Assembly (NCBI GenBank): GCA_945861095.1
Contig: CAMATI010000022.1
Span: 1-33,701 of the forward strand
DNA from: Asaia bogorensis
GTDB taxonomy: Bacteria > Pseudomonadota > Alphaproteobacteria > Acetobacterales > Acetobacteraceae
Reading direction: 5' to 3'
DNA length: 33,701 nt
The translations under genes and the position numbers were made by a program. Positions 32,225-33,701 of this stretch are shown piece by piece (the stretch's first letter is position 1; each line of letters opens with the position of its first letter). Below the pieces are notes generated by a model. It ran no database searches. It was not told the DNA's origin and saw nothing but the letters and a program-made list of their open reading frames with translations.

Positions 32225-33376
32225 ATGAAATACGACCTTTTGCTGACCGGCGGGGAGGTGATCGACCCCAGCGCGGGGCTTCGAGGCGTGATGGATATCG
32301 GCATCGCCGGTGGCAAGATCGCGGCGATTGCCCCGTCGCTGCCAGCCACCGATGCGCGCCGGACGATCAGTGTCAAGGGGCGGCTGGTGACGCCGGGTCT
32401 GGTTGATATTCACGCTCATGTGTTCGTCAACGGGCATGACATGGGTATCCACACGGATCAGTGCTGCCGAGCGAGCGGGGTGACGACATTGTGCGATGCG
32501 GGGAGCACGGGGTCGTCGAATTTTGCCGGGCTGCGGCAGGTTCTCGACCATGGCGTGCGTACCCGGGTGCGGGCATTCGTGAACCTGTCGGCGATCGGCA
32601 TTACCGGCACGTCGCGCGGCGGGGAGTTGGCGCATTTCCCCTATGCCGACCCGGAAGGCTGCGCGCGCATCATCATGGAAAACCCCGATCTGGCGATTGG
32701 CGTCAAGCTGCGCTACGGGCCGGGCCTGGTGTGGGAATATTCCACCGAACCGGTGAAGCTTGCCCGCAGGACCGCCGAGATGGCGGGTGGGGTGCCGATG
32801 ATGATGCACATCACCGACTCGCCGATCCCGCTGCCGGACCTGATCGAGCATATGAAGCCGGGCGATATCGTCACCCATTGCTATCACGGTCGCGCGCACG
32901 GGATCATGGGGCAGGAGAAGCAGTTCCTGCTGAAGGAGGTGGTCGAGGCACAGCGGGCCGGCATCATCTTCGACTGCGCGCATGGCCGCAATCATTTCAA
33001 CTTCCGGATGATCGAGCGGGCGCTGGACCAGGGCTTCCTGCCGGACACGATTTCGACCGATCTGACCATGACGACCGCGACCCGCGGCCCGGTGTGGGAT
33101 CTGCCGACGACGATGTCGAAGCTGCTGCATTTCGGCATGTCGTTGGACGACGTCATCCGGCGCGCGACGTCGGCTCCGGCCAGGATCATGGGGTATGAGG
33201 GGACGGTCGGCACCTTGAAACCGGGGGCCAACGCGGACATTTCCGTCTTCGAACTGCGGGACGGCAATTTTGAGATGCGCGACAGCGACGGCGATACCAT
33301 CATCGCCAAACGCCGTCTGTTGGCACAGTTGACCGTAAAGGAAGGGCGTGTTTGGTACGAGCGGCCGGCGGAGTAG
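32225..33376 (+). CDS. amidohydrolase/deacetylase family metallohydrolase
   Basis: A 383-aa amidohydrolase-superfamily TIM barrel with the flanking beta-sandwich (MKYDLLLTGGEVIDPSAGLR ... GTVGTLKPGANADISVFELR). Likely metal-site residues are H63 and H65 (GLVDIHAHVF), K161 (VKLRYG, possibly carboxylated), H195 (MMMHITDSP), H218 (THCYHG) and D279 (STDLT). The overall pattern resembles the EF_0837/AHA_3915-type deacetylase or dihydroorotase-like group, which hydrolyse acyl-amino or ureido compounds. The ATG is preceded by an AGGGCGGA stretch. An 80-bp gap separates it from the DUF6502-like gene on the same strand. The substrate is unknown, but it fits the C-N hydrolase theme of the region. Confidence 0.9.
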   Translation: MKYDLLLTGGEVIDPSAGLRGVMDIGIAGGKIAAIAPSLPATDARRTISVKGRLVTPGLVDIHAHVFVNGHDMGIHTDQCCRASGVTTLCDAGSTGSSNFAGLRQVLDHGVRTRVRAFVNLSAIGITGTSRGGELAHFPYADPEGCARIIMENPDLAIGVKLRYGPGLVWEYSTEPVKLARRTAEMAGGVPMMMHITDSPIPLPDLIEHMKPGDIVTHCYHGRAHGIMGQEKQFLLKEVVEAQRAGIIFDCAHGRNHFNFRMIERALDQGFLPDTISTDLTMTTATRGPVWDLPTTMSKLLHFGMSLDDVIRRATSAPARIMGYEGTVGTLKPGANADISVFELRDGNFEMRDSDGDTIIAKRRLLAQLTVKEGRVWYERPAE

Positions 33377-33443
33377 TGCCTGACAGCGGCTTGCGCCCGG
33401 TTGGCACGGCGTCGCGGTGGCGGCGGATTGACAAAGGGCCATC

Positions 33444-33701
33444 ATGGAACAGCATGCCGGGGACGCACCGACGATCGACGATACCGAAGCCAGCCTGTTC
33501 GACGCGGAATGGTATCTGCGGACGTATCCCGATGTCGCGGAGGTGGGCGCGGACCTCATGACTCCCCTCATTTTCGACTCCTGCATTACTATGCCCAAGC
33601 AGGCACGACTCTCCTGGACACCGCTTTTTGTATCAGGCTGGGTTACGTGACTCGAGGTATGACCCGGTCAGTTGGGCCAGCTTCCCGTTGCAGGTGGCGG
33701 G
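33444..33701 (+). pseudogene. frameshifted, edge-truncated fragment with DAEWYLRTYPDV repeat
   Basis: From ATG 33444 the peptide runs MEQHAGDAPTIDDTEASLFD and then AEWYLRTYPDVAEVGAD, which matches the short FDxxWYLxxYPDVA-x-x-G-x-(D/N)P repeats found at the ends of some glycosyltransferase-associated proteins. After VGAD the frame loses similarity and stops at 33650. The expected continuation (LHYYAQAG, then LLDTAF) is found in another frame from 33581, open to the window end. That suggests a frameshift between about 33545 and 33581. The gene continues or ends beyond the window. A sequencing error cannot be excluded. Confidence 0.45.

Overview
The window is GC-rich DNA whose coding regions show a strong third-position GC preference, with long antisense shadow reading frames. 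The gene families present (orphan Bug/TctC-type binding protein, GMC oxidoreductase, several amidases, bifunctional acyl-CoA synthetase/GNAT, HWE-like kinase, DUF6502-type regulator, alphaproteobacterial-style palindromic repeats) suggest an alphaproteobacterium, most likely an Acetobacteraceae/Rhodospirillales soil-type heterotroph. That placement is inferred from gene content. No rRNA, tRNA, CRISPR array, phage or plasmid replication genes were seen.

Layout. 1-2314: a small inverted-repeat element at the left edge, a reverse-strand TPR protein, and a long AT-rich leader. 2315-6693: a forward catabolic cluster with an amidase, a 67-aa overlapping partner that looks like a GatC/AtzG-type small subunit, then a MmgE/PrpD protein translationally coupled to a 2-oxoglutarate/Fe(II) oxygenase. 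6859-7320: a deazaflavin-type (Ddn) oxidoreductase. 7409-7896: remains of three insertion sequences. 8082-9701: a GMC alcohol/choline-type dehydrogenase. 9942-13043: an operon of an exported ureohydrolase, a membrane-anchored peptidyl-prolyl isomerase-like protein and a HupE/UreJ-type membrane protein. 13182-14780: a gamma-glutamyltransferase-family hydrolase. 14880-15836: a membrane protein of unknown function. 16039-17532: a second amidase. 17733-19046: a flavin-dependent monooxygenase of the NtaA/DszA type. 19664-22510: an ADP-forming acyl-CoA synthetase fused to a GNAT domain. 22891-23862: an orphan solute-binding protein. 24043-26681: an AMP-forming acyl-CoA ligase divergent from a GlxA/AraC-type regulator. 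27030-30316: a duplicated ferredoxin-fold protein, a lipocalin-like protein and a molybdopterin oxidoreductase. 30361-32144: a divergent HWE-like histidine kinase and DUF6502-like regulator around a twin operator. 32225-33376: an amidohydrolase. 33444-end: a frameshifted protein fragment.

Taken together the region reads as an accessory catabolic island for amides, ureido/guanidino compounds and carboxylates: C-N bond hydrolases (two amidases, ureohydrolase, GGT-like enzyme, amidohydrolase), oxidases and oxygenases, CoA activation and solute capture.

The strongest candidates for something new are: (1) the exported ureohydrolase with a HupE/UreJ metal-transporter-like partner and a foldase-like protein, possibly an extracytoplasmic and perhaps nickel-dependent agmatinase/guanidinase system; (2) the twin GTGGG-N7-CCCAC operator between the HWE-like kinase and the DUF6502-like gene; (3) the GatC/AtzG-like amidase subunit; (4) a Pat-type acetyltransferase gene close to an acyl-CoA ligase that carries the PX4GK acetylation motif. 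Several palindromic and inverted-repeat elements fill the intergenic spaces.
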